From assembly GCF_023264895.1 (NCBI RefSeq), contig NZ_JAHFUY010000025.1:23962-68894 (forward strand): DNA of 44,933 nt. The letters are read 5' to 3'. The notes beneath the pieces were generated by a model that worked only from the letters and a program-made list of their open reading frames with translations, was not told where the DNA came from and searched no databases. Position numbers and translations under genes: made by a program. Below, piece by piece: positions 8,053-16,150 of the stretch; the first letter of the stretch is position 1, and every line of letters starts with the position of its first letter. Origin of the DNA: Herbiconiux sp. Lineage in GTDB: Bacteria > Actinomycetota > Actinomycetes > Actinomycetales > Microbacteriaceae.

Positions 8053-9128
8053 AGCCCCCGCCCTGCCAGAGCTGGCACCTGCGCAGCACGCGGACGATCG
8101 GTCTCCACCGCAGGCGCAGACGTGCGGGAGGTGCGCGGACTGGCGTTGTCGCGGTCGAGGCCGGGCGGGGTGCCGTCGCCGACCTGGAGCGTGTCGAGCT
8201 GGTCGAGGATCGCCAGCGCGGTCTTCCGCACCCGCTCGCCGGTGGCCTGCACCACCTGGACGGGCTCTTGGCCGTCCACGCGGACGGCCCAGGTCGAGAC
8301 GTACGGGATCGTGTACCCGGCAGTGTCCATGCCGTGCGCCGCACCGACCATCAGAGCCACGGACTCGGCCTCGACCTCGCGGATGCCGCGATGCTGCCGC
8401 GCCTCCTCATCGTCGGGATCGTGCATCAGCACATGCGCCAGCTCGTGCGCGAGCGTCTTGACCTGCGCGGCAGGGTCCATGTTCTCCCGCACCGCGACCG
8501 TGCGCGCCTCGTAGTCGGTCATGCCGTTCGCGCCGGAGATCATCCCCTCGTGCGGCACCCGCAGCACCTCGAACCCCGCGCCGCGAACCTGCCCCGCCAG
8601 CCCTTCCCACAGCCCCGACGGAGCTTCACCTTCCAGCAGCGCCGGAGCGGGCGGGACCGGCAGCGGTTCGCCGTCGGTCTGGGACGCATCCCACACGTAG
8701 GCCGGTCGCGCTCCGACCATTCGCGAGCGCACCACTTCGCCGGCCTTCGGCTTCTCCCGTGGGCCGAGCCGCCGCCACGAACTCGCATCGGCAGGAGTCG
8801 CGGTGGCGAACCGGCCCGTCACGGGCGCGAAGATCATGTAGCCCGGCTGCCCTTTCATCACCTGCCGTCCCAGCCCCTGCCACTGCCGGTATCCGGCGAC
8901 GAGGGTGGGGAAGGGTTCGGGCACGCGGCCTGCCTCGAACGCGGCCTCGTGCTGCACCCAGATCAGCATCGTGTTGTTGAATGACCGCGACCTGAACCGT
9001 GCTGCGAAGGCCAGCGCCTGCCGCCAGTCGTCACCGGAGACCAGCGACTCGACCGCGCCGGTCAGCTTCTCGTGCAGCTCGTCGAGCTTCGCCTCTCGCG
9101 CCGCGCGGGCGTCCTCGTTCGATGCCAT
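8049..9128 (-). CDS. ArdC-like antirestriction protein with metallopeptidase domain
   Basis: A 359-residue protein. Residues 1-120 match the ArdC N-terminal single-strand-DNA-binding domain (SFNNTMLIWVQHEAA, YRQWQGLGRQVMKGQPGYMI). The C-terminal part has an IrrE-like zinc site, HELAHVLMHD near residue 224, followed by EVEAESVALMV giving the third ligand. Plasmid ArdC proteins protect incoming single-stranded DNA and inhibit restriction of newly transferred DNA. ATG at 9128 is supported by AAGGAGA 9 bases upstream; the longer frame to 9227 is probably a leader. It is the first gene of the minus-strand transfer operon and faces the operator array at 9274-9379. Confidence 0.9.
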   Translation of the reverse strand: MASNEDARAAREAKLDELHEKLTGAVESLVSGDDWRQALAFAARFRSRSFNNTMLIWVQHEAAFEAGRVPEPFPTLVAGYRQWQGLGRQVMKGQPGYMIFAPVTGRFATATPADASSWRRLGPREKPKAGEVVRSRMVGARPAYVWDASQTDGEPLPVPPAPALLEGEAPSGLWEGLAGQVRGAGFEVLRVPHEGMISGANGMTDYEARTVAVRENMDPAAQVKTLAHELAHVLMHDPDDEEARQHRGIREVEAESVALMVGAAHGMDTAGYTIPYVSTWAVRVDGQEPVQVVQATGERVRKTALAILDQLDTLQVGDGTPPGLDRDNASPRTSRTSAPAVETDRPRAAQVPALAGRGL

Positions 9129-9273
9129 GCTCCGGTCTCCTTTTCGGTGGGCCGCGGCGCGGTGGCGCGCGGCGGTACACCTGGCAGGTAGGCGCGAACA
9201 CCCGTGTCCGGACTGTGAGCTGGACATCGTTCACCTCCTTGAGGCCGCCCGAGCCGAGACCGGGGCACCGGTA

Positions 9274-9379
9274 TTGAGCATGCTCAAAGTGTCCCGGAGT
9301 CCTGTTCTAACACCGACCGTTGAGCATGCGCAACCCTTGATTTGTGCATGCTCAACAAGTACGGTTGAGCATGCACAAC
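9274..9379. promoter_or_regulatory. Four-copy palindromic operator array, divergent control region
   Basis: The 312-bp gap 9129-9440 separates the minus-strand transfer operon from the plus-strand regulator gene. It holds four related palindromes: TTGAGCATGCTCAA (9274-9287, perfect), GTTGAGCATGCGCAAC (9319-9334), TTTGTGCATGCTCAAC (9341-9356) and GTTGAGCATGCACAAC (9364-9379). The consensus is GTTGAGCATGCNCAAC, with centres 46, 22 and 23 bp apart, close to two helical turns. The neighbouring XRE-like product is the obvious candidate binder. The last site ends 61 bp before that gene, which suggests autoregulation and joint control of the transfer operon. No convincing -35/-10 pair was identified. 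Confidence 0.8.
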
Positions 9380-9440
9380 CACCCTCCGGGTGGCCCACAT
9401 CGATGCCTTGCCCGTCGCGAAGGGAAGGGGGTCAGCCACC

Positions 9441-9872
9441 ATGACCGAAGACGAGAGCCAGGCTGCGGCCGAAGACCTCGCCAAACGTCTGCGGCTCCTG
9501 ATGGATGTCGCTGTGGCCGAGTCCGGCACGGAGCCGACCTACTCGCAGATCGCCGGCTACCTCCAAGAGCGAGGCACCAACCTTTCGCGGTCGCGCTGGA
9601 CGTACATGGTCAACGGCCACCGCTACGTCCAAGACCCCGCAGTCTTCGAGGGGCTCGCCGCGTTCTTCGACGTGGACGCGGCGTTCCTGCTCGGCGAGGA
9701 CGGTGCCGCCACGCCCGAGAAGGTCTCAGCGCAGCTCGACCTGGTTCGGTCCATGCGTGCCGCGAAGGTGAAGTCCTATGCTGGCCGCACCCTCGGCGAC
9801 ATCTCGCCGAAAGCACTCCACGCCATCACCAAGTTCCTGGATGAGGAAATGGCACCAACGCCTGAGCACTGA
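9441..9872 (+). CDS. XRE/EspR-like helix-turn-helix regulator
   Basis: A 143-residue protein with an HTH in residues about 30-80: YSQIAGYLQERG, LSRSRWTYMVNGHR, and the closing VFEGLAAFFDVDAAFLLGED typical of XRE-type DNA-binding domains. It then has a short helical tail (AQLDLVRSMRAAKVKSYAGR) that may dimerise. It probably binds the palindromes immediately upstream and represses its own and the divergent promoter. The next gene encodes an ImmA/IrrE-like protease, the usual partner that cleaves or relieves such repressors. I chose ATG at 9441 (AAGGGAAGGGGG upstream); an in-frame ATG at 9390 is possible but would lie close to the operators. Confidence 0.85.
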   Translation: MTEDESQAAAEDLAKRLRLLMDVAVAESGTEPTYSQIAGYLQERGTNLSRSRWTYMVNGHRYVQDPAVFEGLAAFFDVDAAFLLGEDGAATPEKVSAQLDLVRSMRAAKVKSYAGRTLGDISPKALHAITKFLDEEMAPTPEH

Positions 9873-9932
9873 CAGGTGTCGCGCAGGGCGAAGCCGATAC
9901 CGGTCGCTGCTCCCCACTGAGAGGGGCGAACC

Positions 9933-10397
9933 GTGAACATAGAACAGGCCGTATCGGCGGCCGTCGCGGGCCTTCAGCTCGGCAATACCTTCACCTTCGA
10001 CGACCTCCTCCGCTCGGTCCAGGACCAGCGGCACCGCAGGCTCCGCGTCATCGAGCTCGCCGACCTCGACACGCACGACGGCCTCTGCGCGCTCTGGCTG
10101 GCCACTGATACGGACGACCTCGTGCTCCACGCCCGCACCGACTCGACACTGCACCGCCAACAGTTCGTCCTGCACGAGTTCGCGCACATGATCCTCGGCC
10201 ACTGCGACGGAGCGGACTGCCCAGCCGTGGACATGCTGCTGCCCAACATCCCGCCCCGCACACGCGGACGCCTGCTCCGGCGGCAAGACCTCGACAGCGA
10301 AACCGAGATCGCCGCCGAGTCCCTTGCCGACCAGCTCGCCGCCGGCATCCGAGGATCGGTGTTCGCCGAATCGGCCTTCTCGGAGATATTCGGATGA
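9933..10397 (+). CDS. ImmA/IrrE-like metallopeptidase
   Basis: A 154-residue protein with the zinc metallopeptidase signature HEFAHMILGH (about residues 77-86) and a downstream ETEIAAESLADQLAAG helix whose Glu can be the third metal ligand. ImmA/IrrE proteins cleave or destabilise XRE-type repressors of mobile elements. Here it follows such a regulator by 60 bp and overlaps the next gene by ATGA, so it belongs to the same transcript. It starts at GTG 9933, supported by GAGAGGGG upstream. It is shorter than many family members because it lacks a C-terminal sensing domain. Confidence 0.88.
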   Translation: MNIEQAVSAAVAGLQLGNTFTFDDLLRSVQDQRHRRLRVIELADLDTHDGLCALWLATDTDDLVLHARTDSTLHRQQFVLHEFAHMILGHCDGADCPAVDMLLPNIPPRTRGRLLRRQDLDSETEIAAESLADQLAAGIRGSVFAESAFSEIFG

Positions 10398-11404
10398 TCC
10401 AGACGCTCGTCGCGACGCTCATGTGGGCGCTCGTGGCGAGCCTGCTCATCTTCCGCCGCAAACGCACCGACCGAAGCATCACCTACGCCGCACTCACCAT
10501 CGCCATCGCGATGACGCTGAACGTCGATGGAATCTACACGGCCGTCGATCCGCTCGTCGGCGGAACGAACCTCGCAACACTGCTCGCGGACGCGCTGCTG
10601 ATGACCGGACTGTTCTTCCTCGGACGGGGCGTCATGAAGTCCGGCGAGTACAGGCCCACGCTCGTCCGCGTCGCCGTGAGCGCACCCGTGCTCGTGATCT
10701 CGCTCTCCGCGATCGCCGTGACGTTCGTGTTCATCGACCGCGGCCGTACGACCACGCAGTTCATGAGCGACCTCGGCGCTCAACCCGCGACGGCTGCCTA
10801 CTCGATCATCACCTTCGTCTATGGCGGCATCGTCATCGCCGCGATGCTAACCCTCGCCGCCCGGCGATACCGGCACAGCGCCGGTGTCCAGCGCCTGCCC
10901 GCAGCGCTGCTGACGCTCGGGTCAGCTTTCGGCGTCGCCCTCTGCCTCGCTGTGATCGTCATGGACATCGCCCACGTCACCGGCCGACTCGGCCTCCTGC
11001 ATGCCGTTCAGCCCGCCTACGGGCCGCTCTCGCTCCTGACGTTCCTATTCCTCTGCGCCGGGTTCGCCGCGCAACCCGCCGTCCGGCGCGCCCAGCACTA
11101 CCTGCGCGACAAGCGCACAGCCGCCCTCGCGGCACAGCTGGAGTCACTCTGGAACCGAGCGACACAGGTGCGGCCCGGCCTGAGCCAAGCAGACCCGCTC
11201 GCCGCCAGCACGGAAGACCCCGAAGGGCGACTGCACCGAGAGATCGTCGAAATCCGCGACGCGATGATCGACCCCCGAGTCACCTTCGACACCAGCCGAA
11301 CCGAACGCACCCTGCTCGAACGCGCCGAGAGCCACCTCGTCGGAAACGACACCGCCGTCGCGACGACCTTGCCCATCCCGAACGTCGAGGAGCGGGAATC
11401 GTGA
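10394..11404 (+). CDS. MAB_1171c-type (DUF6545-like) membrane protein
   Basis: A 336-residue protein with about seven transmembrane helices in residues 1-235, then a cytosolic tail of about 100 residues with charged helices (YLRDKRTAALAAQLESLWNR, LHREIVEIRDAMIDPR). This matches the MAB_1171c family of putative transporters or sensors in actinobacteria, which is repeatedly found beside XRE and ImmA genes. Substrate and direction are unknown; the tail resembles a signalling domain more than a transport ATPase. It overlaps both neighbours (ATGA at the start, GTGA at the end), so the cassette is strictly co-translated. Confidence 0.82.
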   Translation: MIQTLVATLMWALVASLLIFRRKRTDRSITYAALTIAIAMTLNVDGIYTAVDPLVGGTNLATLLADALLMTGLFFLGRGVMKSGEYRPTLVRVAVSAPVLVISLSAIAVTFVFIDRGRTTTQFMSDLGAQPATAAYSIITFVYGGIVIAAMLTLAARRYRHSAGVQRLPAALLTLGSAFGVALCLAVIVMDIAHVTGRLGLLHAVQPAYGPLSLLTFLFLCAGFAAQPAVRRAQHYLRDKRTAALAAQLESLWNRATQVRPGLSQADPLAASTEDPEGRLHREIVEIRDAMIDPRVTFDTSRTERTLLERAESHLVGNDTAVATTLPIPNVEERES

Positions 11405-12537
11405 TCGGCCGCATCGCCCTGAGCGCTGGAGTCGTTGCAGCCGCGGCTGCTGGGGCGGGGTACGCCATCGCGCGACGGCTCACCGCACCCGTCGGCCCGC
11501 GCAAGTTCGACCTCCCCGTCCGAGGAGTCGAGCACGACGAAGACGGCGACTTGGTCGTGCTCGATCGCACCGACCAAACCGCCGCCGACGGCATCTACAA
11601 CGTCTGGTTCGATCACGGCGGCTGGGCACAGCTCTCCGCTGAGGTCGTCGATCGCGGACCTACCCGCGTCGCCCGCAGGATCACGGGCACCGCACCCGAC
11701 TTCAACCCGAAGGTCGACGAGTGCGCCTCCTGGAGCGGCATCTACTACGCCACCCCAGCCGACGCCGGACTCCACGCCCGCGACATCAGCATCACGACCC
11801 CCGCAGGGCCGTGCCCGGCCTGGCGCATCGACGGAGACCCTTCGACGTGGGCGCTCCACATCCACGGCCTCGGCAGCACCCGCGCCGGCACCCTCCGCGG
11901 CGTCCTCGCCGCAACCGAACTCGGCTACACGTCCCTCGTCGTCAGCTACCGCAACACAGCAGAAGGGCCGCGAGTCGGCACCCGCCGCTCAACCCTCGGC
12001 CACGCCGAGACGCCCGACGTTGACGAGGTCATCGGGTACGCCGTCCGACGCGGAGCGCAGCGGATCGTGCTCTTCGGCTGGTCGATGGGTGCCGCGATCG
12101 CCCTCCAGCTCGCCGACCACCCGCGGCACGCCGGGCTGATCGTCGCGCTCGCACTCGACTCACCGGTTCTCAGCTGGGCCGAGGTCATCAAGGCCAACTG
12201 CGCCCGCAGTGGACTTCCCGCAGCAACCGGCTACCTCGCGATCCCGTGGCTCACCATCGGCCCGCTGGCTCGCACCGTCGGCCTGCCAGGCCGCATCCCA
12301 CTTCCCGCCTTCGACTGGACATCCCGAGCCGCAGACCTCACGACGCCGACCCTGATCCTCCACGGCAGCCAAGACGACTCCGTACCGCTTCAGCTCTCAC
12401 AAGCACTCCGAGACGCACGCCCTGGCCTCGTCGAGTTGGAGACCTTCGACGCTGGGCACACCCTCTGCTGGAACGCCGACCCCGACCGCTGGCAGAAGAC
12501 AGTGATCAGATGGCTCCAGACGCGTGTCGCACGCTGA
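11401..12537 (+). CDS. Membrane-anchored alpha/beta hydrolase
   Basis: A 378-residue protein with an N-terminal anchor helix (GRIALSAGVVAAAAAGAGYA) and an alpha/beta-hydrolase domain from about residue 130. The nucleophile elbow is GWSMGAA (Ser nucleophile), the acid lies in HGSQDDSVPL, and the histidine is in DAGHTLCW, so the triad is complete. An oxyanion-type HGLGS lies upstream. The substrate is unknown. The position at the end of the XRE/ImmA/MAB_1171c cassette suggests it makes, matures or degrades a signal sensed by the membrane protein. It starts at GTG 11401 in a GTGA overlap; the ORF extends further upstream only as a shadow of the neighbour. Confidence 0.88.
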   Translation: MIGRIALSAGVVAAAAAGAGYAIARRLTAPVGPRKFDLPVRGVEHDEDGDLVVLDRTDQTAADGIYNVWFDHGGWAQLSAEVVDRGPTRVARRITGTAPDFNPKVDECASWSGIYYATPADAGLHARDISITTPAGPCPAWRIDGDPSTWALHIHGLGSTRAGTLRGVLAATELGYTSLVVSYRNTAEGPRVGTRRSTLGHAETPDVDEVIGYAVRRGAQRIVLFGWSMGAAIALQLADHPRHAGLIVALALDSPVLSWAEVIKANCARSGLPAATGYLAIPWLTIGPLARTVGLPGRIPLPAFDWTSRAADLTTPTLILHGSQDDSVPLQLSQALRDARPGLVELETFDAGHTLCWNADPDRWQKTVIRWLQTRVAR

Positions 12538-12541
12538 TCGC

Positions 12542-12564
12542 CCGAGCGGCGTCGCCGCTCTCGG
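12542..12564 (+). terminator. Hairpin after the hydrolase gene
   Basis: GAGCGGC (12544-12550), GTC, GCCGCTC (12554-12560), extended imperfectly outward, directly after the hydrolase stop. It is GC-rich and stable, but no T-run follows, so termination is likely but not certain. It separates the regulatory cassette from the defence operon. Confidence 0.45.
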
Positions 12565-12672
12565 CACCCATCTCGTTCGGCCACGCCCGGAGAAACCCAA
12601 CTCAAGCCGTACCTCCGCCGGTACCATCGTGAGTGTTGGCCTGCCTGGGCCATAGAGCGAGGGAGGACCAAC

Positions 12673-12873
12673 GTGGCTGAGCCGTGGCTGTCCGCAGACG
12701 ACATCGCCGCCCACCTCGGGGTCACCAAAGACACCGTCTACACCTGGATCGCCGAGAAGGCCATGCCAGCCCACAAGGTCGGACGCCTCTGGAAGTTCCA
12801 AGCCAGCGAGATCGACGACTGGGTGCGACGGGGTGGAGCCTCGGCCTCGACTCACGACGAGGATGCTGGGTAG
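12673..12873 (+). CDS. Excisionase-family helix-turn-helix protein
   Basis: A 66-residue protein that is almost entirely one MerR/excisionase-like winged HTH: LSADDIAAHLGVTKDTVYTW, then AHKVGRLWKFQASEIDDWV, the HTH_17 pattern. Proteins like this often sit at the head of defence operons and may regulate them, or act with an integrase as excision factors; no integrase is visible here. The GTG at 12673 has a strong GAGGGAGG about 8 bases upstream. The stop lies close to or overlaps the helicase start, so it is the first gene of the restriction operon and a likely autoregulator. Confidence 0.88.
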   Translation: MAEPWLSADDIAAHLGVTKDTVYTWIAEKAMPAHKVGRLWKFQASEIDDWVRRGGASASTHDEDAG

Positions 12874-12877
12874 TCAC

Positions 12878-15800
12878 GTGCGGATCATCAACAACGTCTC
12901 CGACCTCTTGGGCGACGATCTGAAAGCCGAGATTGCGCCAGGCTCGAAGGTGCGCATCGCTGCCTCGACGTTCTCGATCTTCGCGTTCGAGGCTCTCCGC
13001 AAGGAGCTTGAGAAGGTCAGCGATCTGGAGTTCATCTTCACGTCACCGTCGTTCGTGACCGAGAAGGTGACGGACAAGCTCCGCAAAGAGCGCCGCGAGT
13101 TCTTCATTCCCGGCGGCCAGGCCGAGTCGAGCCTGGCGGGGTCCGACTTTGAGATCAGGTTGCGCAACAAGCTCACCCAGCGCGCGATCGCCCGTGAGTG
13201 CGCGGACTGGGTTCGCCGCAAGGTCACCTTCCGCTCGAACGCCACGGGCAACCCGATGCAGCAGTTCGCGGTCATCGATGACAAGGCCGCGTACACCCAG
13301 CTCCAGGGGTTCACGACCGCCGATCTCGGCTACGAACGCGGCAACGCCGTGTCGAGCTTCGTGAACCGGCTCGACGAGGCCTCGATGACCGAGCAGTACA
13401 TGCAGCTGTTCGACCAGATTTGGAACAACCCCGAACAGGTCAGCGACGTCACTCAGGCCGTCCATGATCACATCGCCAGCGTGTACACCGAGAACTCCCC
13501 GGCACGCATCTACTTCCTGATCCTCTACAACCTGTTCGCAGAGTTCCTCGACGACATCAACGAGGACGTGCTGCCGAACGACCGCACTGGGTATCAGGAG
13601 ACGAGGGTCTGGCAGAGCCTCTACAACTTCCAGCGCGACGCGGCCACCGGCATTATCAACAAGTTGGAGACTTACAACGGCTGCATCCTCGCCGACTCCG
13701 TCGGCCTCGGCAAGACGTTCACCGCGCTCGCGGTCATCAAGTACTACGAGCTGCGCAACAAGTCGGTGCTGGTGCTGTGCCCGAAGAAGCTCGCGGAGAA
13801 CTGGACGAACTACAACGCCAACCTGACGACCAACATCTTCGCCTCCGACCGGTTCAACTACGACGTGCTTGCCCACACCGATCTCTCCCGCACCAAGGGT
13901 GAGTCGCTCGGCCTGCGGCTGGATCGGATCAACTGGGGCAACTATGACCTCGTCGTGATCGACGAGTCCCACAACTTCCGCAACGCTGACTACGCCGAGG
14001 AGAAGGAGTCGCGCTACCAGCGCCTCATGCGCCAGGTCATCCGCGAGGGCGTGAAGACCAAGGTGCTGATGCTCTCGGCCACCCCGGTGAACAACCGTTT
14101 CAACGACCTCAAGAACCAGCTCCAGCTCGCCTACGAGGGCGAGTCAGAGAACCTCGCCCAGCACCTGAGCCTGTCCACGACGGTCGAGAAGGTCTTCTCT
14201 GACGCGCAGCGCGTGTTCAACGAGTGGTCCAAGCTGGACCCTGAGCACCGCACCACCGACCGCATCCTCCAGATGCTCGACTTCGACTTCTTCGAGTTAC
14301 TGGACTCCGTCACCATCGCGCGTTCGCGCAAGCACATCCAAGCGTTCTATGACACCACCGAGATCGGCGCCTTCCCGGAGCGACGCCCTCCGCTGTCCAT
14401 CCGCGAGCCGCTCACGGACCTCCCGGACGTGCCCGGCTTCAACGACATCTTCGAGCAGCTCCAGGCGCTGACCCTCGCCGTCTACACCCCCCTCGCTTAC
14501 GTGTTCCCGAGCCGGCGCGCCAAGTACGAAGACCTCTACAACGTCACCGCCGGGAGCGCCCGATCCAACCTCGGGCAGGCCGGTCGTGAGCAGGGCTTGA
14601 AGAAGCTCATGACCGTCAACCTGCTCAAGCGCTTGGAGAGCTCGGTCGATGCCTTCCGCCTCACCCTGGCGAAGATCGAAGGCTCCGTCACCCACACACT
14701 CGGACGCATCAGCAACCACGCGGGCAACCTCGCCGATCTGAGCCCCGAGCTCGCGGGGCTCGACTTCGATGTCGATGACGAAGACGACGCGAACATCGAA
14801 GCGCTGTCCTTCGGCGAGAAGATCAAGATCGACCTCGACGACCTCGACATCGAGTCCTGGCAGCGCGACCTGTGGAACGACCGCGAGACCCTGCGGGAAC
14901 TCCTCGACGAGATGCGCAAAGTCACCCCCGACCACGACCTCAAGCTCCGCAAACTCAAACAACTCATCGAGGACAAGGCTCGGCACCCCATCAACGACGG
15001 CAACCGCAAGGTGCTCGTGTTCTCCGCCTTCGCCGACACCGCCGACTACCTCTACCGAGAACTGGCGCCCACGCTCGCAGCCGCCGGACTGGACACGGCC
15101 GTGATCACCGGCGGAAGCCACGGAGCGAAGACAACCCTCGGCACGGGCTTCGACTTCCAGCAGGTGATGTCGTTGTTCTCGCCGCGCTCCAAGCAGCGCC
15201 ACCTCACGATGCCGCGCGAGACCCGCGAGCTGGACGTGCTCATCGGCACTGACGTGATCAGCGAGGGCCAGAACCTCCAGGACTGCGACTACCTGATCAA
15301 CTACGACATCCACTGGAACCCCGTGCGCATCATCCAGCGCTTCGGACGCATCGACCGCATCGGCTCCACCAACAGTCAGATTCAGCTCGTGAACTTCTGG
15401 CCCGACATCTCCCTCGACGAGTACATCAACCTCAAGGAACGCGTCGAGAACCGCATGGTCATCGCCGACCTGGCCAGCACCGCCGACGACAACGTCCTCA
15501 CCCTCGAAGACTCCGACGCAGCCTTCCGCAAGGAGCAACTCCGCAAACTCCAAGATGAGGTCATCGAGCTCGAAGACGTCCGAACGGGAGTCTCGATCAC
15601 CGACCTCGGACTCAACGACTTCCGCATGGACCTGCTCGGCTATATCAAGGAACACGGCGACCTCGACACCGCGCCCCGCGGCCTGCACGCCGTGATCCCC
15701 GCAGACCCCAGCAAGGGACTGCGGCCCGGAGTCATCTTCGCCCTCCGAAACCTCACCGCAGACGAGCACATCAACCGAGGCAACCGACTCCACCCGCACT

Positions 15801-16150
15801 ACCTCGTCTACCTCGACGACCAGGGCGAGGTCATCGCGAACCACACCGAAGCCAAGCACCTCCTCGACTTGCTTCGCGCCGGCTGCCGACCCTACGAGGA
15901 ACCGGTCAGCGATGTCGTAGGCGTGTTCAACGCCGTGACCGGCGAGGGTGCCCAGATGGGCATGTATTCGGCGCTGCTCACCGACGCGATCCACTCGATG
16001 ATCGATGTCACCGAGGAACGCGACATCGACAGCCTCTTCACCGGCGGCAGCACGACCGCCCTCACCCAGACCATCGCCGGCCTCGACGACTTCGAACTGA
16101 CCGCGTTCATCGCCGTCGTAGACCCCGCCAAGGGCGGTGCCGATGACTGA
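12878..16150 (+). CDS. PLD-like plus SNF2-family helicase of the defence operon
   Basis: A protein of about 1,090 residues. Residues 1-170 resemble the phospholipase-D-like domain that precedes some defence SNF2 helicases (RIAASTFSIFAFEALRKELE, REFFIPGG, FAVIDDKAAYTQLQGFTT). Then comes a SNF2/SF2 ATPase: Walker A DSVGLGKTF (about 272), DESHNF box (about 362), LMLSATPVNN, and a C-terminal RecA domain with IGTDVISEGQNLQDCDYLIN and the arginine-finger motif IIQRFGRIDRIGS. It probably translocates on DNA for the adjacent type III methyltransferases. The PLD part lacks a clear HxK motif. Start is GTG 12878 or ATG 12863. Confidence 0.9.
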   Translation: MRIINNVSDLLGDDLKAEIAPGSKVRIAASTFSIFAFEALRKELEKVSDLEFIFTSPSFVTEKVTDKLRKERREFFIPGGQAESSLAGSDFEIRLRNKLTQRAIARECADWVRRKVTFRSNATGNPMQQFAVIDDKAAYTQLQGFTTADLGYERGNAVSSFVNRLDEASMTEQYMQLFDQIWNNPEQVSDVTQAVHDHIASVYTENSPARIYFLILYNLFAEFLDDINEDVLPNDRTGYQETRVWQSLYNFQRDAATGIINKLETYNGCILADSVGLGKTFTALAVIKYYELRNKSVLVLCPKKLAENWTNYNANLTTNIFASDRFNYDVLAHTDLSRTKGESLGLRLDRINWGNYDLVVIDESHNFRNADYAEEKESRYQRLMRQVIREGVKTKVLMLSATPVNNRFNDLKNQLQLAYEGESENLAQHLSLSTTVEKVFSDAQRVFNEWSKLDPEHRTTDRILQMLDFDFFELLDSVTIARSRKHIQAFYDTTEIGAFPERRPPLSIREPLTDLPDVPGFNDIFEQLQALTLAVYTPLAYVFPSRRAKYEDLYNVTAGSARSNLGQAGREQGLKKLMTVNLLKRLESSVDAFRLTLAKIEGSVTHTLGRISNHAGNLADLSPELAGLDFDVDDEDDANIEALSFGEKIKIDLDDLDIESWQRDLWNDRETLRELLDEMRKVTPDHDLKLRKLKQLIEDKARHPINDGNRKVLVFSAFADTADYLYRELAPTLAAAGLDTAVITGGSHGAKTTLGTGFDFQQVMSLFSPRSKQRHLTMPRETRELDVLIGTDVISEGQNLQDCDYLINYDIHWNPVRIIQRFGRIDRIGSTNSQIQLVNFWPDISLDEYINLKERVENRMVIADLASTADDNVLTLEDSDAAFRKEQLRKLQDEVIELEDVRTGVSITDLGLNDFRMDLLGYIKEHGDLDTAPRGLHAVIPADPSKGLRPGVIFALRNLTADEHINRGNRLHPHYLVYLDDQGEVIANHTEAKHLLDLLRAGCRPYEEPVSDVVGVFNAVTGEGAQMGMYSALLTDAIHSMIDVTEERDIDSLFTGGSTTALTQTIAGLDDFELTAFIAVVDPAKGGADD

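Noticed and set aside
10324-12537. Long 737-codon frame upstream of the hydrolase
   Set aside because: The part before 11401 is low-complexity Arg-rich translation of the MAB_1171c-type gene in the wrong frame; the GTGA overlap at 11401 gives the proper hydrolase start.
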